Positions 6,813 to 14,503 of a stretch of 64,000 bases of DNA are shown piece by piece. The translations under genes and the position numbers were made by a program. This stretch comes from a virus: positions 1 to 64,000 of the IMG/VR virus record IMGVR_UViG_3300018432_000001. The stretch is one strand, 5' to 3'. Every line of letters starts with the position of its first letter. Position 1 is the stretch's first letter. A model generated the notes under the pieces. That model was not told the origin of the DNA. It saw only the letters and a program-made list of their open reading frames with translations, and did not search any database.

Positions 6813-7478
6813 CTACTCGACTCCGGTGGATGGCTGCGTCCGGTACAGTCGCGCCTCGGTGGGGGTGGGATCGCTGGCCCGCATGTGCGCGGCAGCCCCG
6901 AGCTCCATGACGTGATGGAGCGAGATATGGGGCAGCTGGTAGTCCGGCAGAAGTCCGGCGTTGAGGAAGGTCAGCTGCTCCAAGGGATCGCGGACCCGCG
7001 CAGGCGGCAACGCCAGCTGCTGCCCCAGTTGGTTTCGGTAGAGGTCATTAGCGACAGACATGGCCTGCCGAGTGGCCCCCTCTCTGTTTTCAGCCTCCAC
7101 GTAACCCTGCACGATCAGCGTGTCATCGCCCAACACCAGAAGCGACCGACCGGCGTCATCGCCGATCCACTCCATAGCGAGATCGCCGAGTCCGTCAGCA
7201 AGCAGCCCCTGCACATCGAACACAGGCAGGACGACGTCGTAAAAGAAAAACTCCATCAGCATTACTCCTAATTTGTTTTGCTTTTCCAGCAGTTGCATGA
7301 TTCGGATAACTTGACTGCGGAAATTCATGTTCATGCGAAATCGATGGTGCGTGTTCTGGTTTTCCCAGATCATTTTCAGCCACTCATCGAGTATCCTCAA
7401 TTGGGCTGATATTTTCATTAGAAAGTAGCACGCCCATGCTCCCATGAAAAGAAATACCCACATCATCCATTCAGGCAT
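6813..7478 (-). CDS. Membrane-anchored hypothetical protein, 221 aa
   Basis: ATG at 7478 follows a strong GGAGAAGAGG. Residues 4-22 (WMMWVFLFMGAWACYFLMK) form one transmembrane helix, then a charged coiled stretch (ILDEWLKMIWENQN), then a soluble domain of about 150 residues. The N-terminal 90 codons are clearly AT-richer than the rest of the region, which suggests recent fusion or transfer of that part. A shorter product could start at the internal ATG near 7257. Function unknown. Confidence 0.65.
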   Translation of the reverse strand: MPEWMMWVFLFMGAWACYFLMKISAQLRILDEWLKMIWENQNTHHRFRMNMNFRSQVIRIMQLLEKQNKLGVMLMEFFFYDVVLPVFDVQGLLADGLGDLAMEWIGDDAGRSLLVLGDDTLIVQGYVEAENREGATRQAMSVANDLYRNQLGQQLALPPARVRDPLEQLTFLNAGLLPDYQLPHISLHHVMELGAAAHMRASDPTPTEARLYRTQPSTGVE

Positions 7479-7490
7479 TGCCCTCTTCTC

Positions 7491-7901
7491 CTATTCGTCC
7501 TGGTTGGGACCGGTGTCGTTATCGGGTACTACTGGCTTAGGGTTCCTCTCGTGCGACCACCGGACGTCGCCGAACATGTCTCGCACCATCTGCTTCAGCT
7601 GGTAGAACCGTGCCACCGCTTCGGCGGACAGCTCTTCCTCGGGGAAATGCTCATCCCAGGTCGCGACCGGCACGACCAGTGCCCTCGGATACTTCTTCTT
7701 TCGCTGTGACGGCCGCACCCAGTACTTGAAGGCCTCCATCTGGAGGTTGAACACGGTGTTCTTCGCCTGGTCGGTGCCCCAGAGCTTGATCATGACGTGA
7801 TGGCTCGCGTAGTTGACGCTCATCGCCTCGCCAAGGAACCGCCAGGGTATTCCGTCGATCTCGTGGGGCGGTCCGTAGCTGTGGAAATCAGTGGGTTTCA
7901 C
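7491..7901 (-). CDS. Hypothetical protein, 136 aa
   Basis: Not recognised. Starts at GTG 7901 (MKPTDFHSYGPPHEIDG). The middle has a basic patch (RPSQRKKKYPRALVV) and the end is acidic. It is 12 bases upstream of the membrane-protein gene and shares its direction. Confidence 0.6.
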   Translation of the reverse strand: MKPTDFHSYGPPHEIDGIPWRFLGEAMSVNYASHHVMIKLWGTDQAKNTVFNLQMEAFKYWVRPSQRKKKYPRALVVPVATWDEHFPEEELSAEAVARFYQLKQMVRDMFGDVRWSHERNPKPVVPDNDTGPNQDE

Positions 7902-7918
7902 AGTTTCATCCGGTCCTG

Positions 7919-8047
7919 TCAGGCGGTCTCGGGGTCAAATTCCGCACCACACTCAGGACACTCGACGCGGGGGCCGTACTCCTCGTCGTCGGCGTCTTCG
8001 TCGATGTAGGCCTTGAACTGGTGCCCGCATCCGGGACACGTGATCAT
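7919..8047 (-). CDS. Small zinc-ribbon protein, 42 aa
   Basis: ATG at 8047 preceded by AAAGGAAAT. Sequence begins MITCPGCGHQFKAY, has an acidic spacer (DEDADDEEYG), then VECPECGAEFDPETA. Two CPxCG knuckles 29 residues apart are a textbook rubredoxin-like zinc ribbon. The ATG overlaps the stop of the 118-aa gene (ATG at 8047, stop at 8044-8046), so it is translationally coupled. Likely an adaptor for protein or nucleic-acid contacts. Confidence 0.8.
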   Translation of the reverse strand: MITCPGCGHQFKAYIDEDADDEEYGPRVECPECGAEFDPETA

Positions 8048-8400
8048 GGATTTCCTTTCGTAAGCACATGAATCGTCCGGGATTCAACCGGTGACAATTC
8101 GATATGGTGATCTTCTATTACGGTCAAGAGATCGTTGACGGCCATCGCATACTCGCCTCCGGCCATCATGTATTCGAATCCAGCCTGGTACTCGGTGGGA
8201 ATTTTCGGCATCAAGCGTCGAATGAGATAGTCGGCGGCCCGGTTGAATTCTGCTTCGTGACAAGGAGAGCATACGTCCCATCGGAGACCTTCGGTCTGAG
8301 TGGGCGCGAGATTCTCGTAGCGAGTTGGACTAGTGCAGATCTGGCAAATCTGCCAAACTTGGCCGTCGGCGTCTTTCCATCGCGATAGCCGGGAATCCAC
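8044..8400 (-). CDS. Hypothetical zinc-binding protein, 118 aa
   Basis: Not recognised. Two CxxC pairs (CQIC at about 19-22, CSPCH at about 44-48) could form a treble-clef or ribbon; the rest is helical with a histidine-rich stretch (EDHHIEL). Starts at GTG 8400, whose G is shared with the upstream TAG stop, so it is coupled on both sides. Confidence 0.62.
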   Translation of the reverse strand: MDSRLSRWKDADGQVWQICQICTSPTRYENLAPTQTEGLRWDVCSPCHEAEFNRAADYLIRRLMPKIPTEYQAGFEYMMAGGEYAMAVNDLLTVIEDHHIELSPVESRTIHVLTKGNP

Positions 8401-8900
8401 TACCAGCCCTCCGGCACCTGGAGCTTGGCGATGTGAGTGCTGTGCCAGGGGCAGCCGTCCCAGCTGCAGAGAATCTGCTTAGGGTGGTCAGGGCAGCCCT
8501 GCCGGTTGCGCTCCAGCGCCGCGAGCAGGGTGGGGTGCGCGGGTGTGGCGAGCCCGATGCTGCCGGTCTCGCCTTCACCGTTCCAGGTGGAGTGAATCTC
8601 ATGGCCACAGTCCTGGACTTGGGCCTGGAGCTGGGTGAACTCGCCGGGCTGCAGGGGGTTGGCCAGCTCCTGGTTGTCGAGCGGGCCCGTGTAGTGGGGC
8701 TTCGCCACGGAGACGACGATGACCGGGGCGCCGACGGGGTTGAACCCGGAAGGGATGAACCTGTAGCGGCGCCCTTCCACCACGGGAGCGTTGATCCCAT
8801 GATGGCTTACGATCGACTCCGAGTCGTCCTGCTCGATGGTGTACAGCCAGTTCAGGCCCGCCCAGACGGTGTCCAGTTGGGATTTGGTGAGCACTGTCAT
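8400..8900 (-). CDS. Hypothetical protein, 166 aa
   Basis: Not recognised. ATG at 8900 (MTVLTKSQLDTVWAGLNWLYTIEQ) with AAAGGTCA upstream. A beta-rich centre (YRFIPSGFNPVGAPVIVVSVAKP) and a C-terminal Cys/His set (GCPDHPKQILCSWDGCPWHSTH) that may bind zinc. First gene of a chain running to the 42-aa zinc ribbon. Confidence 0.6.
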   Translation of the reverse strand: MTVLTKSQLDTVWAGLNWLYTIEQDDSESIVSHHGINAPVVEGRRYRFIPSGFNPVGAPVIVVSVAKPHYTGPLDNQELANPLQPGEFTQLQAQVQDCGHEIHSTWNGEGETGSIGLATPAHPTLLAALERNRQGCPDHPKQILCSWDGCPWHSTHIAKLQVPEGW

Positions 8901-8926
8901 CGGGTGACCTTTCTTTCGGGGTGGTA

Positions 8927-9358
8927 CTAGGAGTCGCGGGCGAGGATGGGGGCGTAAGAAATGCCAAGAGCACCAGCAGTTCGAATCGCTTCGGGGAAGG
9001 TCATCCCCCACAGCTCGATGTCGCCGTATCCTGCATCCGAGGCGGCATCCCAGGCCTGTTCTTCGTCGACGCCGCAGTCGGCCATGTCGGCGACGAACCG
9101 TTCGATGGAGACGCCATCCACGCAGGCGGCAACGCGCTCCCGGATTTCCTCTTCGGTTGCGGGTCGATGTCGCTTGCCCGGTTTTTCCTGCACTGTCATG
9201 AGCTGGTTTACGGTGATGAACTGAAGTGCGGCTCCATGGAGTTCCATGATGGCGCTGCTGCGAGCGGACCGCGTGAGGTCGACGTCGGACTTGACGGCTT
9301 GCATGCGGTCGCGGAGATATTCGAGATGTTGGTCGTAAGGTGATTTCAGGGTCGACAT
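8927..9358 (-). CDS. Hypothetical helical protein, 143 aa
   Basis: Not recognised. ATG at 9358. An N-terminal helix (KSPYDQHLEYLRDRMQAVKSDVDL) looks coiled-coil-like. It faces the plus-strand gene at 9481 across a 122-base divergent gap. Confidence 0.6.
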   Translation of the reverse strand: MSTLKSPYDQHLEYLRDRMQAVKSDVDLTRSARSSAIMELHGAALQFITVNQLMTVQEKPGKRHRPATEEEIRERVAACVDGVSIERFVADMADCGVDEEQAWDAASDAGYGDIELWGMTFPEAIRTAGALGISYAPILARDS

Positions 9359-9480
9359 TCGGGATGTCCGTTCGATATGGCTGGCTGGGGTCATCTGGAG
9401 GGCGGCCGATGGCAGCGCTCGCAAGACGGTAGTGAGGTCCACTCTATTATGTGTTCGTATCCGTGGCTGAAGGAGTCGCT

Positions 9481-9756
9481 ATGCCAATTCCATCTTCCCC
9501 CGAGCAGCGGCCGAAGCCCTGGCACCGGCGCCCGTGGGTCATTGCGCTGGCTGCAGTGGTCGCTGCCATCGCCATCGCGTGCGCCATGGGCGACGATGAC
9601 GATGATGACGATGATGATGACGACGACGACGGAATCTCGGAGCAGTTCGACGACGGCGACGATGATGAGGACGATGAGGGCGCGGGCGACGACGACGGCC
9701 TGTTCGCGGTCGTTACCATCGTCGACAGCGGGCCTTGGAAGATCACCACCCCGTAG
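9481..9756 (+). CDS. Small membrane protein with a poly-aspartate segment, 91 aa
   Basis: ATG at 9481 with GAAGGAG 8 bases upstream, and TATTAT at 9445-9450 as a possible -10. Residues 1-20 are basic and proline-rich, about 21-36 (WVIALAAVVAAIAIAC) form one membrane helix, then comes MG plus a run of 13 Asp, more Asp/Glu clusters, and a short beta tail. The Asp run is coded by mixed GAC/GAT triplets. It is the only plus-strand gene in the first 21 kb. An acidic extracellular tail could bind divalent cations or mimic DNA; neither is proven. Confidence 0.75.
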   Translation: MPIPSSPEQRPKPWHRRPWVIALAAVVAAIAIACAMGDDDDDDDDDDDDDGISEQFDDGDDDEDDEGAGDDDGLFAVVTIVDSGPWKITTP

Positions 9757-9772
9757 GGGTGAAGGCTCCTGT

Positions 9773-9802
9773 CTGCCGGGGGTGTGCGCATGCCCCCGGC
9801 AG
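9773..9802. terminator. Perfect 10-bp hairpin between convergent genes
   Basis: CTGCCGGGGG-10 nt-CCCCCGGCAG lies between the ends of the plus-strand gene (9756) and the minus-strand gene (9811), so it can serve both. Confidence 0.75.
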
Positions 9803-9810
9803 CACCTTGT

Positions 9811-10230
9811 TCAGCGGTTGTCGGCGCCGGAATCGGCAAGACGAGCCGCCAGCTCATCACGATCAGCCATTGTCGCCTTCGCGACATCGGCCAGCGCGAA
9901 CGCGGCTACGAGCGCGTTGTCGCGGTGGTTCTCCAGCTCGTCGCATGCCTCGTCGCGCCAGGTCCGGTACAGGTCGCGGGCGGCCACGCATTCCTCGGCG
10001 AACTCCCGTGTCTTGGTGAGTGCTTCCTGGAGCCGGTCGACTTCGGCGATGAGGGCGCTGCGATCGGCGTCGGCCATGAGGTGGTCGTATCCGAGGGCGG
10101 TCCGTGACGGGATCGGCCGGGCGGCGCTGGCGTCGCGGGTGCGGATGGCGTCCATCTGGGCGCGGGTGAGCTTGTCGGTGCCCGGAGCCCAGAGCAGGTC
10201 CCGGTTGATGAGTCGCTCTTCTTCATCCAT
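9811..10230 (-). CDS. Hypothetical coiled-coil protein, 139 aa
   Basis: Not recognised. Almost wholly helical with heptad-like leucines (ADADRSALIAEVDRLQEALT), including a run of DELAARLADS near the end. ATG at 10230. Located 20 bases after the winged-helix gene; probably co-transcribed with it. Confidence 0.6.
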   Translation of the reverse strand: MDEEERLINRDLLWAPGTDKLTRAQMDAIRTRDASAARPIPSRTALGYDHLMADADRSALIAEVDRLQEALTKTREFAEECVAARDLYRTWRDEACDELENHRDNALVAAFALADVAKATMADRDELAARLADSGADNR

Positions 10231-10250
10231 GAACCCGCGCCCTTCTCGCC

Positions 10251-10865
10251 CTATGCGGTGCTGTCGTCCCGGGGGGCGGTGTGGCTGACACCGAAGTTCG
10301 GGGGACTGCCCCTGGTCAGGGTATTCGACCAGGCCTCGACGAACTCATCATAGACAGCGTCGAAAGCGTCCTCCTTGTGCTCGGTGTCGGCCCTCATGAC
10401 GACGGTCAGCCACTCCCCGGGTGCCTGCTTGAAACAGATCAGCCTCGGCATCGCCTGTCGCAGCGCCTGCTCCTCCTCCGCTGAGAGCGGGGTTGTGGGG
10501 ACGTCGATTTCGACGTGCCACTGCTGCAGTGGGTGGCGCTGGCGGAAGCGGTTGACGCGTTCTTGGACGTAGGCGCGTTTGTCGGGGGCGATGGTGAACG
10601 TCCGCTCGATGCCCAGGGGTTGGTCGGGGCTGTGGGAGTAGTTGGCCTCCAGGAACCCTTCGTTCTCCATGCGTTCCAGCGACGCCAACTCGAAGGCGCG
10701 TTTGTGCTGTCCCGCTTTGAGTTTATAGTGCGTGACGTTGCCGCGTTGCAGCAGCAGCGCTCGCGCCACCGACGTGGCCGTGCGCGGCGCGTCGCTGCCC
10801 AGCAGGAGCTCCGCGATCACGACGCGCTCTCGGTTCCAGATGAACGAGGGCTTTCTCAGCGCCAT
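10251..10865 (-). CDS. Possible winged-helix regulator, 204 aa
   Basis: The first 90 residues look like a PadR/MarR-type winged helix: RERVVIAELLLGSDAP, TATSVARALLLQRGN, then HKRAFELASLERMENEGFLE, where a helix is followed by '..LerlE.eGfle' as in winged-helix families. The C-terminal half is unrecognised. The ATG shares a base with the upstream TGA. DNA binding is an inference from the pattern. Confidence 0.5.
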   Translation of the reverse strand: MALRKPSFIWNRERVVIAELLLGSDAPRTATSVARALLLQRGNVTHYKLKAGQHKRAFELASLERMENEGFLEANYSHSPDQPLGIERTFTIAPDKRAYVQERVNRFRQRHPLQQWHVEIDVPTTPLSAEEEQALRQAMPRLICFKQAPGEWLTVVMRADTEHKEDAFDAVYDEFVEAWSNTLTRGSPPNFGVSHTAPRDDSTA

Positions 10866-11332
10866 CAGGATTCCTCAGCGGCCGGTTCGGTCGGGTCGAG
10901 CAGGTCGAGCAGTTCCGTCACGCGGCCTCGGGCCGCCCAGATGCGGTCGTCGCACCGGTCGGGAGGCCCGTTGGTGTCGGCTTCGGCGATGTACTCGCGC
11001 TGGCGCAGCCCGTCGGGGCCGCCCCGGTACATCAGGCCCGTGGTGTCGCGGGCGCAGTTCTTGAGGTCGGCGCGTATGGCCTTCAGTTCCGCTATCACAT
11101 GCTCGGTGAACGGGTACTCGCCGAGGTCGACCGACGGATTTTCTGCTTCGGGTGCGGGGTGCTCGACACTGGTGATTTGTCCGCATCCTCGGCATTGGAA
11201 TCCGATGTAGGTCGGATCGTCGCCCCGGTCGTAGCCGGGGTTCCAGTTGTCCTGGCCGCATGCGAGGCATTCGCCGGGCGCGATGACGCCTTCGCGGTGG
11301 AGGTCGATGAGGTGCTGATTAGCTCTGTCCAT
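10865..11332 (-). CDS. Zinc-ribbon hypothetical protein, 155 aa
   Basis: Residues about 20-55 carry GECLACGQDNWNPGYD..GFQCRGCGQIT, two CxxCG knuckles that form a zinc ribbon. The remainder is helical and acidic. ATG at 11332 lies 14 bases inside the preceding gene. Unknown function. Confidence 0.65.
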   Translation of the reverse strand: MDRANQHLIDLHREGVIAPGECLACGQDNWNPGYDRGDDPTYIGFQCRGCGQITSVEHPAPEAENPSVDLGEYPFTEHVIAELKAIRADLKNCARDTTGLMYRGGPDGLRQREYIAEADTNGPPDRCDDRIWAARGRVTELLDLLDPTEPAAEES

Positions 11333-11648
11333 CCTGCTGTCCTTTCGGGGGGTGGAGGCCGAGGGTTGCCCCGAGGTGCGTTGCCGAGTCCAGGTCGGCG
11401 GGTGTGTCTTCGGGAGCCGGGGCTATCAGGCGCTGGAGGGCGCGGCCGATGATCCGGTAGTCGCCCTCGGCGGTGAGCAGGTCCACGAGCGGCCTGCACA
11501 GATCGTAGGGATGCACGACCGGGACCTCCGAGCCTTCGCTCCGGTACTGCAGGGGCCACAGCAGGTGATGGGTCTGCATCAAGGTCAACGGCGTTAGGAA
11601 CGCCAGATCCTTGCCCAGCTCATCCCAGCCGTATTCGTCGCGGTCCAC
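11319..11648 (-). CDS. Hypothetical protein, 109 aa
   Basis: Not recognised. GTG at 11648 (MDRDEYGWDELGKDLAFLTP) starts 5 bases after the stop of the 256-aa gene; the longer frame upstream is an Arg-rich shadow. Helical, no motifs. Confidence 0.6.
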   Translation of the reverse strand: MDRDEYGWDELGKDLAFLTPLTLMQTHHLLWPLQYRSEGSEVPVVHPYDLCRPLVDLLTAEGDYRIIGRALQRLIAPAPEDTPADLDSATHLGATLGLHPPKGQQDGQS

Positions 11649-11653
11649 GGCGC

Positions 11654-12424
11654 TTACGACTCTCGGGCGGCGGTCGTGTCCAGCGTCCCGAGCAGCTGCT
11701 TGACCGCTGCCTCGATGTCGCGGAGCTGCTGCTGCACCAGCTCGTGGTCGGCGTCGCCGACGACGCCTTCGCGGATGATGCCCTCCAGCGCCCACTGCAC
11801 CGGCGCTGCCAGGTCGCGCAGCCGGTCCAGCTTGTCGACCGTCTCCCCCTCCTCGGCCTCCCAGATCTGCGTGAAGCCTTCCGCGACGCGCCCGTCGAAC
11901 CGCTCGTTCAGCATGTACGCCGAACCCGTGAGGTCCCCGGTGATCGTCGCCAGCGCGAAGCCCTGCTCTTCGGCTGCCCAGGCGTTGATCTGGTCGGTGT
12001 AGAGGACGTGGGTGAGGTTGGTGTCAACGAGGAGGGCGCCGAAGATGCTGAGCCGTGCGGCTTCCTCCTTCAGCCATGCGTCCTCGCGGTATCGCTCTTC
12101 GGTGATGAGGGTGTAGGTGATGCCCGGTCCGCCGTTGGCGTCGAGGTCTTCGAGGAAGCCCTCTTCGGGCGGTTCGCAGCCGACGACGTTGATGACGACG
12201 TGCGCGCCGGGCCGGGGCGCGAGGACTTCGGCGAGGCCGTAGCCGTTCTTGCTCGTGGGTTTGAGGTCTTGCTTGTGGATGTGGAGGATGACCTGCTGGC
12301 CGGTGTCGGGTGAGTGGTAGCGGGTGGTGGTGCCGTAACGGGATTGGGTCGCGGGCTCGGGGTGGAGCTCGGAGAAGTCGGGGCGGATGTCGGGCAGGGA
12401 AGCGGCGGGCGGGGTGATCGGCAT
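11654..12424 (-). CDS. Hypothetical protein, 256 aa
   Basis: Not recognised. An N-terminal beta domain (QVILHIHKQDLKP; AHVVINVVGCEPP) is followed by an alpha/beta middle and a C-terminal helical segment with a coiled-coil tendency (LVQQQLRDIEAAVKQLLGTL). It sits between the GntR-type regulator and a set of coupled small genes. Confidence 0.6.
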   Translation of the reverse strand: MPITPPAASLPDIRPDFSELHPEPATQSRYGTTTRYHSPDTGQQVILHIHKQDLKPTSKNGYGLAEVLAPRPGAHVVINVVGCEPPEEGFLEDLDANGGPGITYTLITEERYREDAWLKEEAARLSIFGALLVDTNLTHVLYTDQINAWAAEEQGFALATITGDLTGSAYMLNERFDGRVAEGFTQIWEAEEGETVDKLDRLRDLAAPVQWALEGIIREGVVGDADHELVQQQLRDIEAAVKQLLGTLDTTAARES

Positions 12425-12490
12425 GGTTGCTCTCTCTCAGCGGTGGTGGGTGTGTCGGGTCGGGGGGATGCTCCAGTTAGGGCATGGTGA

Positions 12491-12760
12491 TCACCGGCTT
12501 CCCCCCTCCAGCACCCGGTGGCGGACGCGCGGCGGGTAGCCGTTGCCGCCGCGAGCGAGCCAGCCTTCCTGCATGAGCACCTGCATGACCCGACCAACTG
12601 TGGCGGTGCTGACCTCGAACTGCGCGGCCAAGGTGCTGGCGGCCGGAAGCGACTCCCCAGGGGCGTACATGCCCTCGCCTTCTTCCAGGCGTTCCACGAT
12701 CGCGTCGTACACCTGCTGGAACTTGGAAGCGGCGCGGACGGGCTTCAACGGTCGGGTCAT
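12491..12760 (-). CDS. GntR-type winged-helix regulator lacking an effector domain, 89 aa
   Basis: KFQQVYDAIVERLEEGE..YAPGESLPAASTLAAQFEVSTATVGRVMQVLMQEGWLARGGNGYPPRV is the GntR DNA-binding domain: y..i...I..g.y.pG..LPs...La..f.vS..Tv..al..L..eG.l....G.g..V. No effector domain follows, which is common in mobile-element regulators of actinomycetes. It probably represses a local promoter. Confidence 0.85.
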   Translation of the reverse strand: MTRPLKPVRAASKFQQVYDAIVERLEEGEGMYAPGESLPAASTLAAQFEVSTATVGRVMQVLMQEGWLARGGNGYPPRVRHRVLEGGSR

Positions 12761-12776
12761 GCTCGGTCTCCTCGGC

Positions 12777-13238
12777 TTATCGGATAGTGGCAGTGCAGCG
12801 GCACGGACCTTCGCATCCGCAGGTAGGTGCAGGCAGCGACAGGTCGTGCCCCAGGAAGTCCATGTGGTGCGCAGGGAGGCTGGCCCAACCGGTGAACGGT
12901 GCCGTTCCTTCAGCGACTCTGGCAGAGGCCAGGATAGTCGTATTGTTCAGGTCGGCCATGGTGGCCAGCAGTGCCCGCGCTTGCTTTCTGGCGGGGACCA
13001 GGCCGTGCACGGTGAACACGAGCCCGACAGTACGGCCGTGCCAGATGAACCAGCGACGGCGCAACCGGACCTTGCAGGGCCGGTGCTGGTCGTGGTCCAG
13101 CGGGTCCTCGCCGTGCCGGATGCGACGGTTGTCGTCGAGCAGTTCCTTCCACGGGCGCCTCCAGTAGGAGACGACCGCGACGTGGCCCGGTACGTCGTCA
13201 TGCCAGTACGTGTCGGTGAACCGCCACGGGACCGTCAC
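12777..13238 (-). CDS. Hypothetical protein with C-terminal Cys cluster, 153 aa
   Basis: Not recognised. GTG at 13238 overlaps the previous stop (GTGA), setting the start at VTVPWRFTDTYWHDD. The basic centre (KVRLRRRWFIWHGR) and tail CGCEGPCRC, which may bind metal, stand out. Confidence 0.6.
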   Translation of the reverse strand: MTVPWRFTDTYWHDDVPGHVAVVSYWRRPWKELLDDNRRIRHGEDPLDHDQHRPCKVRLRRRWFIWHGRTVGLVFTVHGLVPARKQARALLATMADLNNTTILASARVAEGTAPFTGWASLPAHHMDFLGHDLSLPAPTCGCEGPCRCTATIR

Positions 13239-13867
13239 GATGTTCCCCGCATGATTCGGTCGCGGGAGATCGACCACGTCGCCCGCTCGTGGGCGGCGCG
13301 TTCGCGGCGCAGCATCATCGGATCGGCCCCGAACTGCACGGCCCACTCCACCAGGCGGTTGCGGTCCTCGCGGTCCATGTCGTCCAGGAGGCCTTCACGG
13401 TAGAGCCGATCCCACACGCCCTGGCGGGCGCCCTCGGCTTTGTGCCAGTGCCACTCGGCACGGGCGACCTGATTCCACGCGCGCAACGGCGGCGGGATCG
13501 TCGTCTCCCTGTACTGGGCGAGGACGCGCTCATAGAGGCCGCTGACTTGTCCGCTGACGCTCTCGTAGGAGACGACGGGCATCGTGGTGTAGGCCAGGGC
13601 GGTGACGCCCTCAGCGTGCGGTTCGCAGTCGAAGGCGCTGGGGACGAATCGCCAGGGGCCGAAAGCGTTGGTGGCGACGACGACGGCGCCGGAGAGTTGC
13701 CAGTCGTAGCCCCAGCCGCCTTCGGTGACGTCGGCGAGGTGGACGATGACGAACTTCCCGGCCAGCGGCTGGGGTTCGGTCAGGTGGGTGAAGCCGGTGG
13801 CGAGGAGTTGGTCGACGAGGGGCCGTGCAATGGTCCGGCGCAGGGCGCCGTCGATGGCGGTTTGCAT
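13235..13867 (-). CDS. Hypothetical protein, 210 aa
   Basis: Not recognised. N-terminal half is beta-rich (GKFVIVHLADVTEGGWGYDW; GAVVVATNAFG); C-terminal half is charged and helical (LLDDMDREDRNRLVEWAVQF; RRERAAHERATW). Coupled to the next gene by a GTGA overlap. Confidence 0.6.
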   Translation of the reverse strand: MQTAIDGALRRTIARPLVDQLLATGFTHLTEPQPLAGKFVIVHLADVTEGGWGYDWQLSGAVVVATNAFGPWRFVPSAFDCEPHAEGVTALAYTTMPVVSYESVSGQVSGLYERVLAQYRETTIPPPLRAWNQVARAEWHWHKAEGARQGVWDRLYREGLLDDMDREDRNRLVEWAVQFGADPMMLRRERAAHERATWSISRDRIMRGTS

Positions 13868-13902
13868 CAGGTCTCCTGGGGGTAGGTGCCGTGTATGGGG
13901 GT

Positions 13903-13932
13903 GGGCCGTCCGGCGCGGTGGCCGGACGGCCC
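13903..13932 (-). terminator. Perfect 12-bp hairpin
   Basis: GGGCCGTCCGGC-6 nt-GCCGGACGGCCC in the gap between the 180-aa gene (stop at 13959) and the 210-aa gene (start 13867). It ends the RtcB operon. Confidence 0.75.
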
Positions 13933-13958
13933 GGCGGGGGCTACTCCCCCTTGTCGTT

Positions 13959-14501
13959 CTACTTGATGAGTTCGGCTGCCCGCTGTTTCCATCGGTCGCC
14001 GTGTGCGTCTTTGCGGCAGCTGCGGATGGCGTCGCCGACGGCCCGGTACGCCCAGATGGCGGCGCGCGGTTTCGGGTCGACCAGGAGCACCCACGGTTTG
14101 TCAGGGCTCAGGTCGAGGTATGCGTTCTCGAAGTCGTGGAACGACTGGTGCCACAGCCACCAGGTGCGCCCGCCGCAGATGATCTCGTAGGTGCCTTCGT
14201 CGACGTGGTTGACCGTCTCCTCCGGCAGCGGCTGCTGCTGGTGGGCGACGTACTCGCTGACGTAGACCTTGGCGTGGGTCAGCAGCGAGAACGACGCCAG
14301 CCGGTAGCCCTCCGAGCCGTCGGCGTTGGTGTCCGACAGGTGCCAGTTGAAGCCTCGCTTGTACCAGTGCGGCCAGTCGGAGTAGACCGAATAGGCCCAC
14401 TGCTGGCAGATGAACTCCTCGCCTGCGCACACGAGCCGGTACTGGGCCGAGCGCAGGCGTTTCGCCACCGTACGAGGTAGGCCCGGGGCGGAAGTCGTCA
14501 C
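13959..14501 (-). CDS. Hypothetical protein encoded directly after rtcB, 180 aa
   Basis: Not recognised. GTG at 14501 (MTTSAPGLPRTVAKRL) comes 2 bases after the rtcB stop, so it is coupled to rtcB. Tryptophan-rich (ICQQWAYSVYSDWPHWYKRGF; RTWWLWHQSFHDF) and cationic at both ends, so it may bind RNA or protein surfaces. Position makes it a candidate RtcB partner; this is only context. Confidence 0.6.
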   Translation of the reverse strand: MTTSAPGLPRTVAKRLRSAQYRLVCAGEEFICQQWAYSVYSDWPHWYKRGFNWHLSDTNADGSEGYRLASFSLLTHAKVYVSEYVAHQQQPLPEETVNHVDEGTYEIICGGRTWWLWHQSFHDFENAYLDLSPDKPWVLLVDPKPRAAIWAYRAVGDAIRSCRKDAHGDRWKQRAAELIK

Positions 14502-14503
14502 CG

